Shown: piece after piece, positions 1 to 10,301 of the stretch
How the letters are laid out: each line of letters begins with the position of its first letter
Position numbering within the stretch: position 1 is the first letter of the stretch
DNA from: Nicotiana tabacum
Taxonomy: Eukaryota > Streptophyta > Magnoliopsida > Solanales > Solanaceae
Assembly: GCF_000715075.1 (NCBI RefSeq)
Contig: NC_134102.1
Span: 44,401,348 to 44,465,347, forward strand
Direction: 5' to 3'
Length of the DNA stretch: 64,000 bases
The notes under the pieces: generated by a model
The model's input: the letters and a program-made list of their open reading frames with translations, nothing else
Database searches by the model: none
What the model was told of the DNA's origin: nothing
Position numbers and translations under genes: made by a program

Positions 1-109
1 CTTAATAACTTTTATTCTATCCGTTAATAACTAACTCCTAACGGCTCGGTACAACTATTTAAGCTCCCTGTATATGCCACGCAAGCTGAAGCCATTCTCG
101 TTTGCATCA
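1..109 (-). repeat. 3' LTR of the Reina-like element (partial)
   Basis: This stretch matches 5417-5525 closely and ends at the same TTTGCATCA terminus, which is the TG start of the LTR on the minus strand. The remaining 260 bases or so lie left of the window. Confidence 0.92.
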
Positions 110-122
110 GTTCCTCTCCCTT
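110..122 (-). other. Polypurine tract of the Reina-like element
   Basis: On the minus strand this reads AAGGGAGAGGAAC directly before the LTR start, as expected for the plus-strand primer of a retroelement. Confidence 0.75.
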
Positions 123-129
123 GAAAGCT

Positions 130-1530
130 TCCTTGTCCTTAAGGAAGGAAAAGGGGAAAGCGAGTCTTCAAGGCTGAATAGTCCTCCCATGTAGCTCGAT
201 CAGGTGGCAGTTGGTCCCATTGTACTGGAACCTGCGCCACAACCTTGTTTCCCTTTTGGATCATACGCCTCTTTTAGATTTTGTGTGGTTGGGGACAGTA
301 AGGGCTGGACAATTCAATTATAGGGGGATGTGAGGTTGTTTCTGGTAATTCATGGCATTTCTTGAGTTGGGAAACATGAAAGGTAGGATGTAGCAATAGT
401 TGCGGAGGAAGGGAGAGTTTATAGGCAACATTCCCAATCTTCTGTAATATCTGGTAAGGCTCGTAATACCTAGCTGAAAGGTTAGAGAATTGCCCTCCTG
501 ACATGGTGATTTGCCTATATGGTTGAATCTTAACATACACCCAGTCACCTTTTTGAATTGTCTGTCCGACCTATACTTATTTGCTTGGTTCTCCATCCTT
601 TGTTGAGCCCTCTTAAGGTGGTATTTAAGAAGTTGTACCTTGAACTCTCTCGTGAGTAAGCTTCTATCTACTTCCTCCATGCTTGAATCTCCAATAGCAT
701 AAGGCAAGTGCAAGAGAGGAGATTGACCATATAAGCCTTCATATGGTGTACGCTGGACGGCAGAATGAAAGGTGGTATTGTACCACAACTCAGCTGCTCT
801 TGGGTAGTACATCCAATCCTTTTGAGAGTCTGAGCAAAAGCATCTCAAATAAGTCTCCACACACCTGTTAACTACCTCAGTTTGGCCATCTGTTTGAGGG
901 TGGTAAGCTGTGGAAGTGTTAAGACTCACTCCTAACATGACAAACAATTCTTGCCAAAGCTTGCTTGTAAAGATAGGATCTCTATCACTTATAATATTTT
1001 CTGGCAGCCCGTGCAACTTATAAACCTGCTTCATGAAAATCTTGGCCAATTCATTGGCAGAATAAGGATGAGATAAACCTATAAAATGAGCATACTTTGA
1101 GAGCCTATCCACTACTACCCAAATAATTGATTTCCCTTGGACTTGGGTAGCCCTTATATGCAGTCCATACTTATGCTACTCTAGGTTGCAACAGGTATTT
1201 TCAGAGGTTGTAGAAATCCTGGGTAAGGGGCATTGTCATACTTGTGCCTCTGACATGTATCACAACTCTTCACAAGGTCTAGAATTTCCTATTTCATTCC
1301 CTTCCAATAGAATAAAAAAGATACCCTACTTTAAGTATTGTCCATTCCTAAATGCCCCCCCAATAGTGGAATTGTACCACAACTTTAGGATCTCCTTCCT
1401 TAGTTGTGGGTCAGGCCCTACCACCAACTTACCATTCTTTCTTAGTTGCTCATGTATGAAGGTGTAACCTCTATCATTGGAACCCTTATTCTTGAGGACC
1501 TGGATTGCTGCCTTTAGTTCATCATCTAAC
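130..1530 (-). pseudogene. Integrase with C-terminal chromodomain, degenerate
   Basis: The C-terminal third of pol, which would insert element cDNA into chromatin. A zinc-finger end with CDTC is readable near 1230-1270 only by crossing stops. The catalytic core is in the open stretch 318-1112, with SDRDPIF for the second Asp and HPQTDGQTEVVNR for the Glu region. The SH3-like tail (YKLSLPPQLL, HPTFHVSQLKK) is in another frame at 274-540. The chromodomain (VQWDQLPPDRATWED) is in a third frame at about 150-270. At least two frameshifts and several stops make it non-functional. Chromodomains direct integration toward marked heterochromatin in this family. Confidence 0.85.
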
Positions 1531-1532
1531 TC

Positions 1533-2216
1533 CTAACTTTTCATAATAGATTCTAACAAGTCAGTTTTCACAGTTGAGAGTGTCATGGATGACAGCTCAA
1601 TTAGTGGAATTCTGGAGAGTGCATATGCAGCCTTGTTTTCCTTACCCTTTTTGTATTCAATCTCAAAGTCATATTGTATTAATTTGGTTATCCACTTCAG
1701 CTGATTGCCTGTGTGTAACTTCTGTTCTAGCAAGAACTTAAGAGCCTTTTGGTCTGTTTTAATAATGAAAGGTTTCAATGTCAGATACTGAGACCATTTG
1801 TTTACTGCCATGACCAAAGCTAACAGCTCTTTATCATAAACTGATAGGGACTGGTGCTGAGTGGATAACCCTTTACTGAGGTAGGCAATTGGTTGGCATT
1901 GTTGCATCAACACAGCACCAATGCCTACATTGCAGGCATCAGTTTCAACCATAACGGTTAATGAGAAGTTGGGTAGGGCTAGAACATGTGTTGTAGTTAA
2001 GGCTAGTTTCAGCTTGTCAAAGTCTTCCTCAGCCTTCTTAGTCCAGCAAAAACTATCTTTTTTGGGAAGATCGGTAAGAGATTTACTAATGATGCCATAC
2101 CCTTGTATAAACCTCCTATAATACCCAGCTAATCCCAGAAATCCCCTAAGTTGGATAATAGTTTTTGGTTCAGGCCAATTCTTCACTGCCTCCACCTTTC
2201 TAGGATCAGTTGACAC
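1533..2216 (-). pseudogene. Reverse transcriptase connection and RNase H domain, degenerate
   Basis: RNase H of the Reina-like pol, which degrades the RNA template during cDNA synthesis. The N-terminal part has the RT thumb/connection motif LRGFLGLAGYYRRFI. RNase H residues are visible as ETDAC, the YDKELLALV helix, KTDQKAL, and AAYALSR, where families usually have an Asp in place of the Tyr. Loss of that last acidic residue would damage activity. It is open for 227 codons and separated by one stop from the RT piece downstream on the plus coordinate. Confidence 0.85.
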
Positions 2217-2231
2217 TCCTTGTGAGGATAC

Positions 2232-2850
2232 CTAGTGCCCCAAATACACAACTCTTTCTGTCCCAAACACACATTCGCTCTTCTTTGCTAATAACTGATG
2301 TTGCATCAACAGATCAAAGGCAATCTTAAGATGCTGTACATGTTCCTCTAAGCTCTTACTGTAGATTAAAATGTCATCAAAGAACACAAGAATGAACTTC
2401 CTCAAATATGCTTGAAAGATGTGATTCATTAGTCCTTCAAAGCTTGAAGGAGCATTGGTCAGCACAAAAGGCATAACCAGGTATTCATAATACCCAGAAT
2501 GTATTCTAAAAGCAGTTTTGGCCACATCTTTAGGTGCCATTCTGATTTGATGGTATCCTTCCTTGAGGTATGTTTTAGAGTATATTTGAGAACCACATAA
2601 TTCATCCAACAACTCCTCAATAAAAGGGATAGGAAATATGTCTTTGACAGTCATTTTGTTAAAGGCTCTATAAACTATACACATCTTCCATGCCCCATCC
2701 TTCTTTCCTACTAAGACCACAGGTGATGTATAGGGGCTTGAACTATGATATATTATCCCTTGTACTAATATCTCTTGTACCAATTTCTTAATGACATCTT
2801 TATGTACAGGGGATTACCTATAAGGCCCAACATTGGTTGGAGAGGCACCC
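2232..2850 (-). pseudogene. Reverse transcriptase of the Reina-like element, mutated active site
   Basis: Gypsy-type RT palm and fingers. The second catalytic motif is present as VFFDDIL. The first motif reads SKTYLKEGYHQI, so the catalytic Asp normally found before LxxGYHQI is Tyr. The usual FGLTNAP reads FVLTNAP, and CxDYRxLN reads CIVYRAFN. Both the missing Asp and the upstream stops show that this copy cannot be active. It follows the RNase H piece after a stop near 2230. Confidence 0.87.
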
Positions 2851-2960
2851 TCCAATAAAGGTGTGTGATGATCAAACACACCTCTAAAGGGGGGAAGTTG
2901 AGTTGGTTCTCCAAACACCATGTCATATTGCTTTAGGACCTCAGTGATTGGACTTGGTTC

Positions 2961-3704
2961 CTAAATACTTTCAACTCCTTCAACATTTGATTCTTCTTCC
3001 TTTGCACCTCTAACCTTTACCATAAAGAACCTTGATTCATTTCCATCAACCTTCTCCAAAGCCTTGGACTGAACAACCTTGAGTTTAGGTTGGATTTCTT
3101 GTAGAGTCTGTAATTTGCCCTCATGTTCAAACTCCATTATTAGCTTTTCGAAATTGAACTTGAAGTCTTCCAATGGATACAACCACTGAATGCCCAATAC
3201 AATGTCACTGTTGCCAATAGGGAAGACCAGGAAGTCACCTTGGAACACTGCACCTTGTATGAGCCACTGAAATCCTTTACAGATTTTCTCTGTAGGTACC
3301 TCTCTACCATCAGCTACTTACACTAATTGTGGCTTGATCTTGCTGATCTTGCAACCCAACTTTTTTGCTGTATCTTCATCAATGAAGTTGTGGGTGGATC
3401 CACAATCAATAAAAATCTCTAATGGCTTCTGCTCAGTAAACCCCCTAAGCCTGAGTGTTTGGTATCCGGGTGTGCCATTGAGTGCTTGCAATAATATGGC
3501 ACAACTCTCAGTTGTATCTTCCACCACTTCTTCATTGACTTCTGCTACTTCCAAGTCCTCTTCCTCATCTGCTTCCTTCTCCTCCACTTCCTCTATAGGC
3601 CCCAGCTCCAATGAATAGATATGTGTATTGGCCTTGCATTTATGGCCAGGAATAAACTTCTTATCACAAAAGAAGCATAAATCTCTTGCCCTCGTCTCAT
3701 CCAT
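2961..3704 (-). pseudogene. Zinc finger and retropepsin protease region
   Basis: The right-hand piece (3318-3704) begins with a plant-gypsy zinc motif, LCFFCDKKFIPGHKC, then an acidic Glu-rich linker, then the aspartic protease with FIDCGSTHNF at the active site. Many related copies have DSG or DTG, so DCG is slightly altered but keeps the Asp. The left-hand piece (2961-3248) continues the protease after a stop and includes DIVLGIQWL, the second conserved block. The protease would process Gag-Pol. It is broken by one stop between the pieces. Confidence 0.82.
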
Positions 3705-5119
3705 CTAAGCAGGGGTCAATCTCCTCCTTCTGTTGGGATCCATTCTGGCAGCAGGGGGTTTCTTGAAACCTGAAGAGCCATCTTTTTTTCAATTATTAGA
3801 ATGGAGTCCACTTAATCCTCTACTCATAGAAGATCCTGAGCTTAAATTCCTAATGACTTTGATTTGAGCTGCAAAGTTGGCTTCCTGTAACCTAGCCAAG
3901 TAGTAAGCCTAGGGAAAGGTGCTTGGGTTCCCCCACTCTGACAGCATTGCTCAGCTCTGGTTTAAGGTTGTTGATAAAGATACTAATGGCATGCCCTATT
4001 GATATATCCAACCTAGTCATCACACTATTGAATGCTTGTTGGTACTTTTTCACAGTTTCTGTATGCTTAACATTCATTATTTCAGTCATGGGATCAGTGT
4101 ATTCTGCACCAAAGCTGTCACATAATGCCCAAATATATTCATCCCATGTAGGAAGGGGCATTTGACCTCTGCTTCTCATGTATCCAAAATGCCACTGTAG
4201 GGCATTACCCTCAAAGTGCATAAACACTAATTTCAGATTCTGCTGTATAGTAATATCTTCCTCAGAGAAGAATTGATCCACTTTATACAGCCATGTCCTC
4301 AAGTCCTCACCATTGAACCTTAGAAATTCAACCTTAGCATAATTATTAAATGAAAGTGTTGGTAAGGGAGTATTTGGTGGATGAGTGGCAGCTTTCCATG
4401 GGTTGTTTCTAGGTATGTTTTGGGATAGGTTAGGGAGTGACTCATAAGGAACTTGGTGGTATATATATGAGGTTATATGTGTGTTGGATACTTGGTAGGC
4501 TAAAGGGTAGTGTGATGGTTGATTATAGGGGTTGTAAGGATATTGAACTCGATTGGGGGTGTTAGAATGCTGATAAGGTTGAGTATAATGATTTCTGTTA
4601 GCTTCAGGGGGAAGATAAGAGGGAGCTGGTAGAGTTCTGGGCTGAGGAGAGTAAGGAAGCAGGCTGGGTTCTCATTGTTGTGTTGGGGTTCTGTAAGCTA
4701 GGGTTCAGCTGTGTTTGAGTCAAAAGTCCGAGAGAAGTCCAATTTACTCCCACAACTGTATTTCGAGCAGGGGGTATAAGGTTTGAGGTCGGAGTACTGC
4801 TAGGTAGTGAAACACTTGCTGAAACTGAGCAAGTACCTCCCATGGAGTTGGGTGTTGCCATTTCTCCTATACTAAGGGGAAGATCACTAGGAGAAAACAA
4901 CTCACAGCCTTATGGATTTGTGTCCTTGCCACGTTTAGGTATTCTGCTACCATGTATAACCTCATTAAGCACTTCTCTCAAGTCGTTGACAACTTCTTCA
5001 TGGTTTTTGTAGGTCTGCACTTGAAAAGCTTCGAGCTGATCTTGACGAGCTGTGAAGCTAGACATATCTGTAGACATCTTTTGTAGCATCTCCATAACCT
5101 CATTGGATTATCCAGCCAT
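3705..5119 (-). pseudogene. gag of the Reina-like element
   Basis: The capsid part is clear at 3892-4302: a retrotransposon-gag domain with the LVFMHFEGNALQWH helix and LPTWDEYIWAL. Upstream are a low-complexity Ser/Thr/Pro segment (4604-4900) and a coiled-coil-like start (4910-5095). The likely original start codon is the ATG at 5119, just after the primer site, but a TAA stop follows as the fourth codon. Gag would form the virus-like particle. Confidence 0.75.
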
Positions 5120-5143
5120 GGTTTCCCACAGAGCCAAGAAGAT

Positions 5144-5155
5144 GCTCTAATACCA
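5144..5155 (-). other. Primer binding site (Met-initiator type)
   Basis: The minus strand reads TGGTATTAGAGC one base inside the 5' LTR, one mismatch from the common plant Met-initiator primer site TGGTATCAGAGC. Confidence 0.85.
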
Positions 5156-5156
5156 C

Positions 5157-5525
5157 TGATTCCTACGGCGGCAATGAAACAGTAAAGGAAAAGGAAAAGA
5201 AGCTAAGAAGTAAAATTAGGGCAAAACTAAAAAAGGTTTTTCAATATATCATATGAAACTCAATGATACTTACATATAGGCTCCACTACTCACTACAAAA
5301 CAAAACTTAAAACTACTTCTGACAGGGGCTATAAGTGTTGAATTAGAATAAATCTATGGACCTAATTACAATATATAAAACTTGCTTTAAGAAACCTAGA
5401 GGGACTAAACTGCTCACTTAACAACTTTCATTCTATCCGTTAATAACTAACTCCTAACGGGTAGGTACAACTATTTAAGCTCCTTTTACATGGCACGCAA
5501 GCTGAAGCCATTCTCGTTTGCATCA
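5157..5525 (-). repeat. 5' LTR of the Reina-like element
   Basis: A 369-bp LTR, TG to CA on both strands. Its right end is repeated at 1-109. On the plus strand it starts TGATTCCTACGG and ends TTTGCATCA. The adjacent sequence from 5526 onward is host PPR coding sequence. Confidence 0.9.
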
Positions 5526-5712
5526 CTTCCCTCTTCAAGTCCCGAAAAACTGATTGATACTTTATAGCCAAACCATTGAACATATAACTAGCAGTCATAA
5601 GGGCATTATATAAAGAGGTGGACTTGAGTTACTTGTTAGAAGCCTCTTTGAATAGTTCAGCTGCAAGATCAACATCCTTTAACATTTCAACCACAACAAT
5701 AGCCTTGGAATA
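5526..5712 (-). pseudogene. PPR gene fragment, exon 2 downstream half
   Basis: Read from 5712 down to 5526, this is one frame with YSKAIVVVEMLKDVDLAAEL, then NK, a stop, then LKSTSLYNALMTA, YMFNGLA and QSVFRDLKRE. The Tyr-Asn-Ala-Leu-Met helix pair followed by Phe-Arg-Asp-Leu is typical of pentatricopeptide repeats, RNA-binding helical repeats of organelle proteins. One in-frame TAA is present. The frame runs straight into the Reina-like LTR, so the gene was cut there and should continue left of the window. Assignment as PPR comes from the repeat pattern only. Confidence 0.7.
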
Positions 5713-6896
5713 CTTCCAACACAATAGGGGATTCAAGAATTACTAAAGAAAAATAAAAAAAATGAAGAAACGTGCGAAAGCTAAAAGAAAATAGGGAATG
5801 AAAAAGAAGATAAAAATTAAAGATAGAATGAATTCAGGAAAGAGTTTCTTGAATTCAAAAAGTCTATTCTTGAACTTGAATCCTAACAACAACAATTAGC
5901 TAACGAATAACTAATCGCCTTTGATAGAGAATTAAAAATAAGAGATAAATTGTAAAACCCGACTCTTTGAAATAACAAGAACAACAATAAGCCTAAACTT
6001 ATCACCTTTTTTGAATACCTAGAAGTGATTTAAGATTTCGAAAAATTCATCTTACCACCTTAAGTTAGTATTGATTGTTGAATAATATATTTAAGAGTAG
6101 CCACACATAAGAGTGCAAGAAAAATCTCACAATTTTTATTTATATTAGTCTATATAATTAAAGTACAAAAACAAATAAGACACCACTTGATATAGGTAAG
6201 GGGTCACTAAATTGAGCCTAAAACACAAGGAAATAGAGTTCTAAACTACTTTGGACAACAAGTCCAACTACCTTAGGAAAGAAAAAATACTAGGAAATAA
6301 AAACCAAGTCAATTTTGGAAAGTAACTCCAATAATTTTAGGAAAAAGAAAACATAACCTGAACTACCTAGAAAAGCAATAAATCTAGTAAAAGAATATAT
6401 GAAAATAAGTTAAACCAATCTAGCATTGAAGGATCTTGAAAATCTTGAAGGAAATTTGCAAGCAACTTAGCACCAACTTGCACTCAAATTCTAGAGTGCC
6501 TATTTTACCCTTCTTGCACATCAAGTGAGTCCTTTCTATGTTATAAAAATGTGGCTTTATGTAGGACTTTTTGGGCTGAAAATGTGGGCACATTTTAGGT
6601 GCCAAATAGCTCCAACAGCGGCCTGATTTGGACGTTCTTCAGATCTAGGATGTCTCTTGGGATTTAATCCACCTCTTCTTGGACATGAATTTGGACCATA
6701 AAATAATTATAATACCTAGACAACTCATATCCTTTATTCTTGAGCTCTTCTTCCCATCTAACAACTTCTTTATTTGCTCCTGAAGTCCAATGACCTTATT
6801 TTATAACTTTTTAGCTTGAGATCTTATTAAAGGTCCTATTTGAGATTCTAAAATTTCATCCTTGTCCTTGAATAGGATTGAGCTTCCTAGGACGCT
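5713..6896 (-). mobile_element. Remnant of a gypsy element: pol tail plus probable LTR
   Basis: This 1.2-kb block separates two PPR exon pieces that would otherwise join as ...MTADD and YSKAIV.... On the minus strand its start (6896-6750) reads DKDEILESQIGPLIRSQAKK and a stop, resembling the tail of some Solanaceae gypsy polyproteins that end in a GPxTRSxAKK motif. The rest (about 6650-5713) is AT-rich, without coding sense, and probably a decayed LTR. No clear ends or target duplication could be fixed. It could also be two fragments. Confidence 0.45.
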
Positions 6897-6953
6897 ATCA
6901 TCAGCTGTCATGGGAGTCCAGTAATCCAATTGACTTCTTCTCCGGTCAAAAGC
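6897..6953 (-). pseudogene. PPR gene fragment, start of exon 2
   Basis: On the minus strand a pyrimidine-rich stretch ending TTTTCTATCAG (acceptor at 6954) leads into AFDRRRSQLDYWTPMTADD. This is the spacer usually seen between the N-terminal region and the first repeats of such PPR proteins (VFxWRRxQ-like). The reading is then cut at 6896 by the gypsy remnant and resumes at 5712. Confidence 0.55.
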
Positions 6954-7437
6954 CTGATAGAAAACAGTCAAAGTATGTTACTTCCTCAACAAGAAAAATA
7001 GCAGCGATCATAGACTTAACATTTGGTCTTAATGTAAAAGGCAATGAGAAGAAATACATAATAAAGTACAGGCATACAAGGCATTTCTTCAATTGTGCTA
7101 GTAGAATGACATGAAATTACTATTGATTAACCGAAAAGAGAATCATCTAATATTGCCAAATGAAGAGAAACGCATCATTTTTGTCACATCCACAAACTCA
7201 ACTCCATTATTATTTTCACGCCTAATTTACATAATATTATCATAAAAAAACTCACACAAATCACTCTATGAGGTCCAAATTCAATTGACTTTTGCAGTGC
7301 CACAAGTCCTCTTTGACCATGATTCCATTTATATAATTTTTTTATCGTTTTTTTATTTCAGAGATTGGTGGTTAACAGAGTTTTTATGTAGTTTATAATT
7401 GACAAATAATTAATTTCGGTAAGACCAAAATAATCAT
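6954..7437 (-). other. PPR intron, left remainder
   Basis: AT-rich noncoding sequence between the inferred splice acceptor at 6954 and the Tat element. It holds no motif I recognise. The short plus-strand ORF at 6878-7114 crosses the exon boundary and has no coding character. Confidence 0.45.
7433..7437. repeat. Target-site duplication candidate of the Tat element (left)
   Basis: ATCAT directly before the LTR, compared with ATAAT at 28597-28601 after the other LTR; four of five bases agree. Confidence 0.55.
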
Positions 7438-8273
7438 TGTATATGGTCAAAATTGAGCTTGCCCTTCATATGATTAATCGAGACTGGAACATGATAGATC
7501 AAGGTTCAACTTCGTGTAATATCGAGCTATGATACGAAGTTAGGTTGCCGAACTCGTGACCTAAAGACCGACCAAGATCAAGATCGGTCAAGATTGAGAC
7601 TGAGCAAAGTAGAGACAGGTCGAGATCGGTCAATATTGAGACCGAGCAGAATAGAGACCGGTCAAGATCGGCCAAGATTGAGACCAAGCAGAATAGAGAC
7701 CGGTCAATATGGGCAAAGACTGAGACCGAGCAGAATAGAGACCAGTCAATATGGGCCAAGATTGAGACCGAGCAAAATAGAAACCGATCAAGTGCATGAT
7801 CGGTCAAGATTGAAATCGAACAAGAAAACAATAAAGCCGGTATATCCGTAATTTGGGCGAGAATCTTGGCGAACATTCCGGTGCATATCAAGGAAAGGCC
7901 AAATAATTAATCTATCATAGAATTCCTTTTGTATTAAGAATTATAAATAAAGTAGGACTTTTCCACTATATAAAGGGGGTTTTGATCATTTGTAGGACAT
8001 TCGGAAAGCAATAAAAAACAACACATTATCTTCTTTGAACGCTTGATTATCTTGTTACTCTGTTCTTACATCAGTTGAATCCTTACTTGTTTGGAAGGTG
8101 ACCGAATTAAAGGGCAAAAGCTAATTGATTTATTTGGTTTGCATTTATCTCTTTTGTAGCTAATGATAGTACTGATATATATTTATATATTTTCCCGATT
8201 TGTATCAAGTTATATCACGTATCCTTAGAGCCACATATAAATTTAATTGTTATCCATTTTTTTAGGGTAAATA
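7438..8273 (+). repeat. 5' LTR of the Tat element
   Basis: 836 bp, starting TGTATATGGTC and ending TAAATA, where the partner ends TAAACA. It pairs with 27813-28596. It contains a tandem array of GATCGGTC-type units at 7565-7810. A TATA-like run, CCACTATATAAAGGGG near 7964-7979, is a plausible promoter; it is repeated in the 3' LTR. Confidence 0.92.
7565..7810 (+). repeat. Tandem repeats inside the Tat LTR
   Basis: About seven degenerate units of roughly 30-40 bp built from GAGACCGAGCAGAATAGAGA and CGGTCAAGATCGG-like blocks. The 3' LTR has the same array with fewer units (27940-28140), which accounts for most of the LTR length difference. The array lies in the presumed U3 region. Confidence 0.8.
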
Positions 8274-8276
8274 GTT

Positions 8277-8294
8277 TGGCACCCACCGTGGGGT
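8277..8294 (+). other. Primer binding site of the Tat element
   Basis: TGGCACCCACCGTGGGGT follows the 5' LTR after a short gap. The TGGCGCCCACCGTGGGG form is common in Solanaceae Tat elements; here one C-G pair has decayed. Confidence 0.7.
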
Positions 8295-8384
8295 TAAGGA
8301 TAATAGTGATTATTTGATATAAATCTCTGCAAAATACACTATTTTACACTCGCTCTTGGAAGTATCTTTGATTTCAGGATAAAA

Positions 8385-9985
8385 ATGACGAACTCTCAAT
8401 TACTGCCCCTACGTATCGACAATGAATCTGGCCACCAAGGCGAGAATAACAACATGACGCCGGGTGATCTGGGGCCACACACTGACCCCGTTGGGACTCA
8501 GGCCGTGGATCCAATTGACATTAATTCATATGTGGCCATCGAAGCAATCCAACATTCTGGTCCCGAAAATAGCATCTATGGTGGAACCCGATCTGCGGTT
8601 CGAAATAACCAAAATATTGGAGAAGACGGGATTAGCCTACGAATGATCTTCGAAATGGTGCAAGCTCAACAGGTGGCAATAGCTCAATTGCAGAGCCAAA
8701 CCCAGGCACCAAGCAGGGCTGAGCCTGGTCCACCTCAAAAAATCACCCACAGAACGGGCCAGCCGTGGTAAGATCAAATGAAAAAGAATCGGGGACTAAC
8801 CCCGAAATCAAAAAAATTCTCGAGGAATTGACAAAGCAGGTAGAGTCAGGGGAAAATAAGATCGAAGCAAATGACAAGAAAGTGGAAACTTATAACTCCA
8901 GGGTTGATCATATCCCGGGGGCACCACCAATATTGAAGGGTTTGGATTCCAAATAATTCGTACAAAAGCCCTTCCTCCCGAGCGAGGCTCCCAAAATGAT
9001 CCCCAAGAAGTTTCGCATGCCCGTGATTCCTAAGTATAACAGAACGACCGACCCCAACGAGTATGTCACCTCTTACACATGTGCCATTAAAGGGAATGAT
9101 CTAGAGGACGACGAGATCGAATCCGTGTTACTGAAGAAATTCGGGGAAACCCTGTCAAAGGGAGCAATGATATGGTATCATAATTTACCACCTAACTCTA
9201 TCGATTCTTTTGCCATGCTTGTAAATTCTATTGTAAAAGCATACGCCGGAGCCATAAAGGTCGAGACTAGGAAGTCGGACCTTTTTAAGGTAAGTCAGAA
9301 AGATAATGAGATGCTCAGAGAGTTTGTATCTCCTTTCCAAATGGAACGAATGGATCTACCACCGGTCACCGACGATTGGGCCGTTCAAGCTTTCACCCAA
9401 GGACTAAATGAACGGAGCTCGGTGGCTTCACAACAATTGAAGTAGAACTTGATTGAGTACCCAGCTATTACTTGGACCGATATATATAATCGATATCAAT
9501 CAAAGATTAGAGTTGAAGACGACTAGCTGGGGGCTCCTTTTGGATCCATTATCAAAGGGGACGTCGACCAAGAACAGAGGTCGAACAGGGATCGATACCA
9601 GCCGTATAATAGAGATCGTAGGGGCAATGGAACTGGGCACAATTCCGTACGAGGTGAAAGGAGAAGTGATCGAGGCCAAGGCTCTCGAGGGATAATTAGC
9701 AAGAATGGTTTTGACAGGCATACCGGACCTAAGGAAGCACCGTGATTGTTAGAATACAACTTTAATATTAATGTATACACCATCGTATCAGCTATCGGAC
9801 GCATCAAAGATACTAAATGGCCTCAACCTCTGCAGACCGATCCAGCACAGAGAAATCCTAGTCAAATATGAAAGTATCATGGCACCCATGGACACAGAAC
9901 GGAAGATTGTAGGCAATTAAGAGAAGAAGTAGCCCGGTTATTCAATGAAGGGCACCTTCGAGAGTTCTTAACAGAGAGTTCAATA
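8385..9985 (+). pseudogene. gag of the Tat element
   Basis: Starts at ATG 8385 after a 91-base leader. It is a chain of open pieces: 8385-8771 (polar N-terminus), 8765-8956, and the capsid domain at 8996-9445 (MIPKKFRMPVIPKYN, AMIWYHNLPPNSIDSF, the LFKVSQKDNEMLREFV helix). A nucleocapsid-like His/Cys block, YHGTHGHRTEDCRQL, is at about 9868-9912, but the first Cys expected before it is missing. Stops and frameshifts occur at about 8770, 8956 and 9443, and downstream. Gag packages the element RNA. Confidence 0.82.
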
Positions 9986-10291
9986 GGAAAAATAAGGGCG
10001 AGATAACTTTGCCAGTAAACGTGGCCGGGACCATTCAAGAGATGAAGTTCAATGTGATTGAAGGTGACATGAGATATAACGCCCTATTCGGGAGACCATG
10101 GATCCACAACATGAGAGCAGTGCCTTCGACTCTTCACCAGGTCCTGAAATTCCCAACACCAGAGGGAATCAAAACGGTTTACGGGGAGCAACCACTGCAA
10201 AAGAAATGTTTGCCATTGATGAAGTAATTCCGATATCTACACCCTCCTTGATAAAGGGGTCAAATTTGAAGGAAAAACGAGAGACCAAATA
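9986..10291 (+). pseudogene. Protease remnant lacking the active site
   Basis: The C-terminal part of a Tat protease is readable (ITLPVNVAGTIQEMKF, MRYNALFGRPWIHNM). Directly upstream the sequence passes from the end of gag into this part with no D-T/S-G segment, so the N-terminal half of the protease has been deleted near 9985-10005. A linker with frameshifts leads to the RT ORF at 10302. Confidence 0.7.
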
Positions 10292-10301
10292 GCAATCACA
10301 A

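Larger units (their letters stand above)
1..5525 (-). mobile_element. Reina-like Ty3/gypsy chromovirus, nearly complete
   Basis: Read on the minus strand this is a short-LTR gypsy element: 5' LTR (5157-5525), primer site, gag, zinc finger and protease, RT, RNase H, integrase with a chromodomain, purine tract, and a 3' LTR that leaves the window at base 1. The short LTR, Met-tRNA primer site and integrase style fit the Reina chromovirus lineage (inference). Every domain carries stops or frameshifts, so the copy is dead. It sits inside a PPR pseudogene exon, whose reading resumes at 5526. The target duplication cannot be checked because the other flank is outside the window; its expected copy here would be CTTCC (5526-5530). 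Confidence 0.9.

Noticed and set aside
110..125. Similarity of bases after the left LTR to those after the right LTR (5526-5545)
   Set aside because: At first this suggested a tandem element, but the left side is the polypurine tract and the right side is PPR coding sequence; the similarity is limited to a few CT-rich words.
1186..1467. Plus-strand ORF of 93 codons
   Set aside because: It is opposite the integrase zinc-finger region of the minus-strand element and has no coding resemblance of its own.
7565..7810. Possible CRISPR-like repeat array
   Set aside because: Units are degenerate, directly adjacent and lie inside a plant LTR, without unique spacers or cas genes.
7594..7891. ORFs on both strands with repeated Arg-Pro-Ser-Arg-Ile or Leu-Phe-Cys-Ser-Val units
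   Set aside because: Translation of the LTR tandem array; the repeats explain the openness of the frames.
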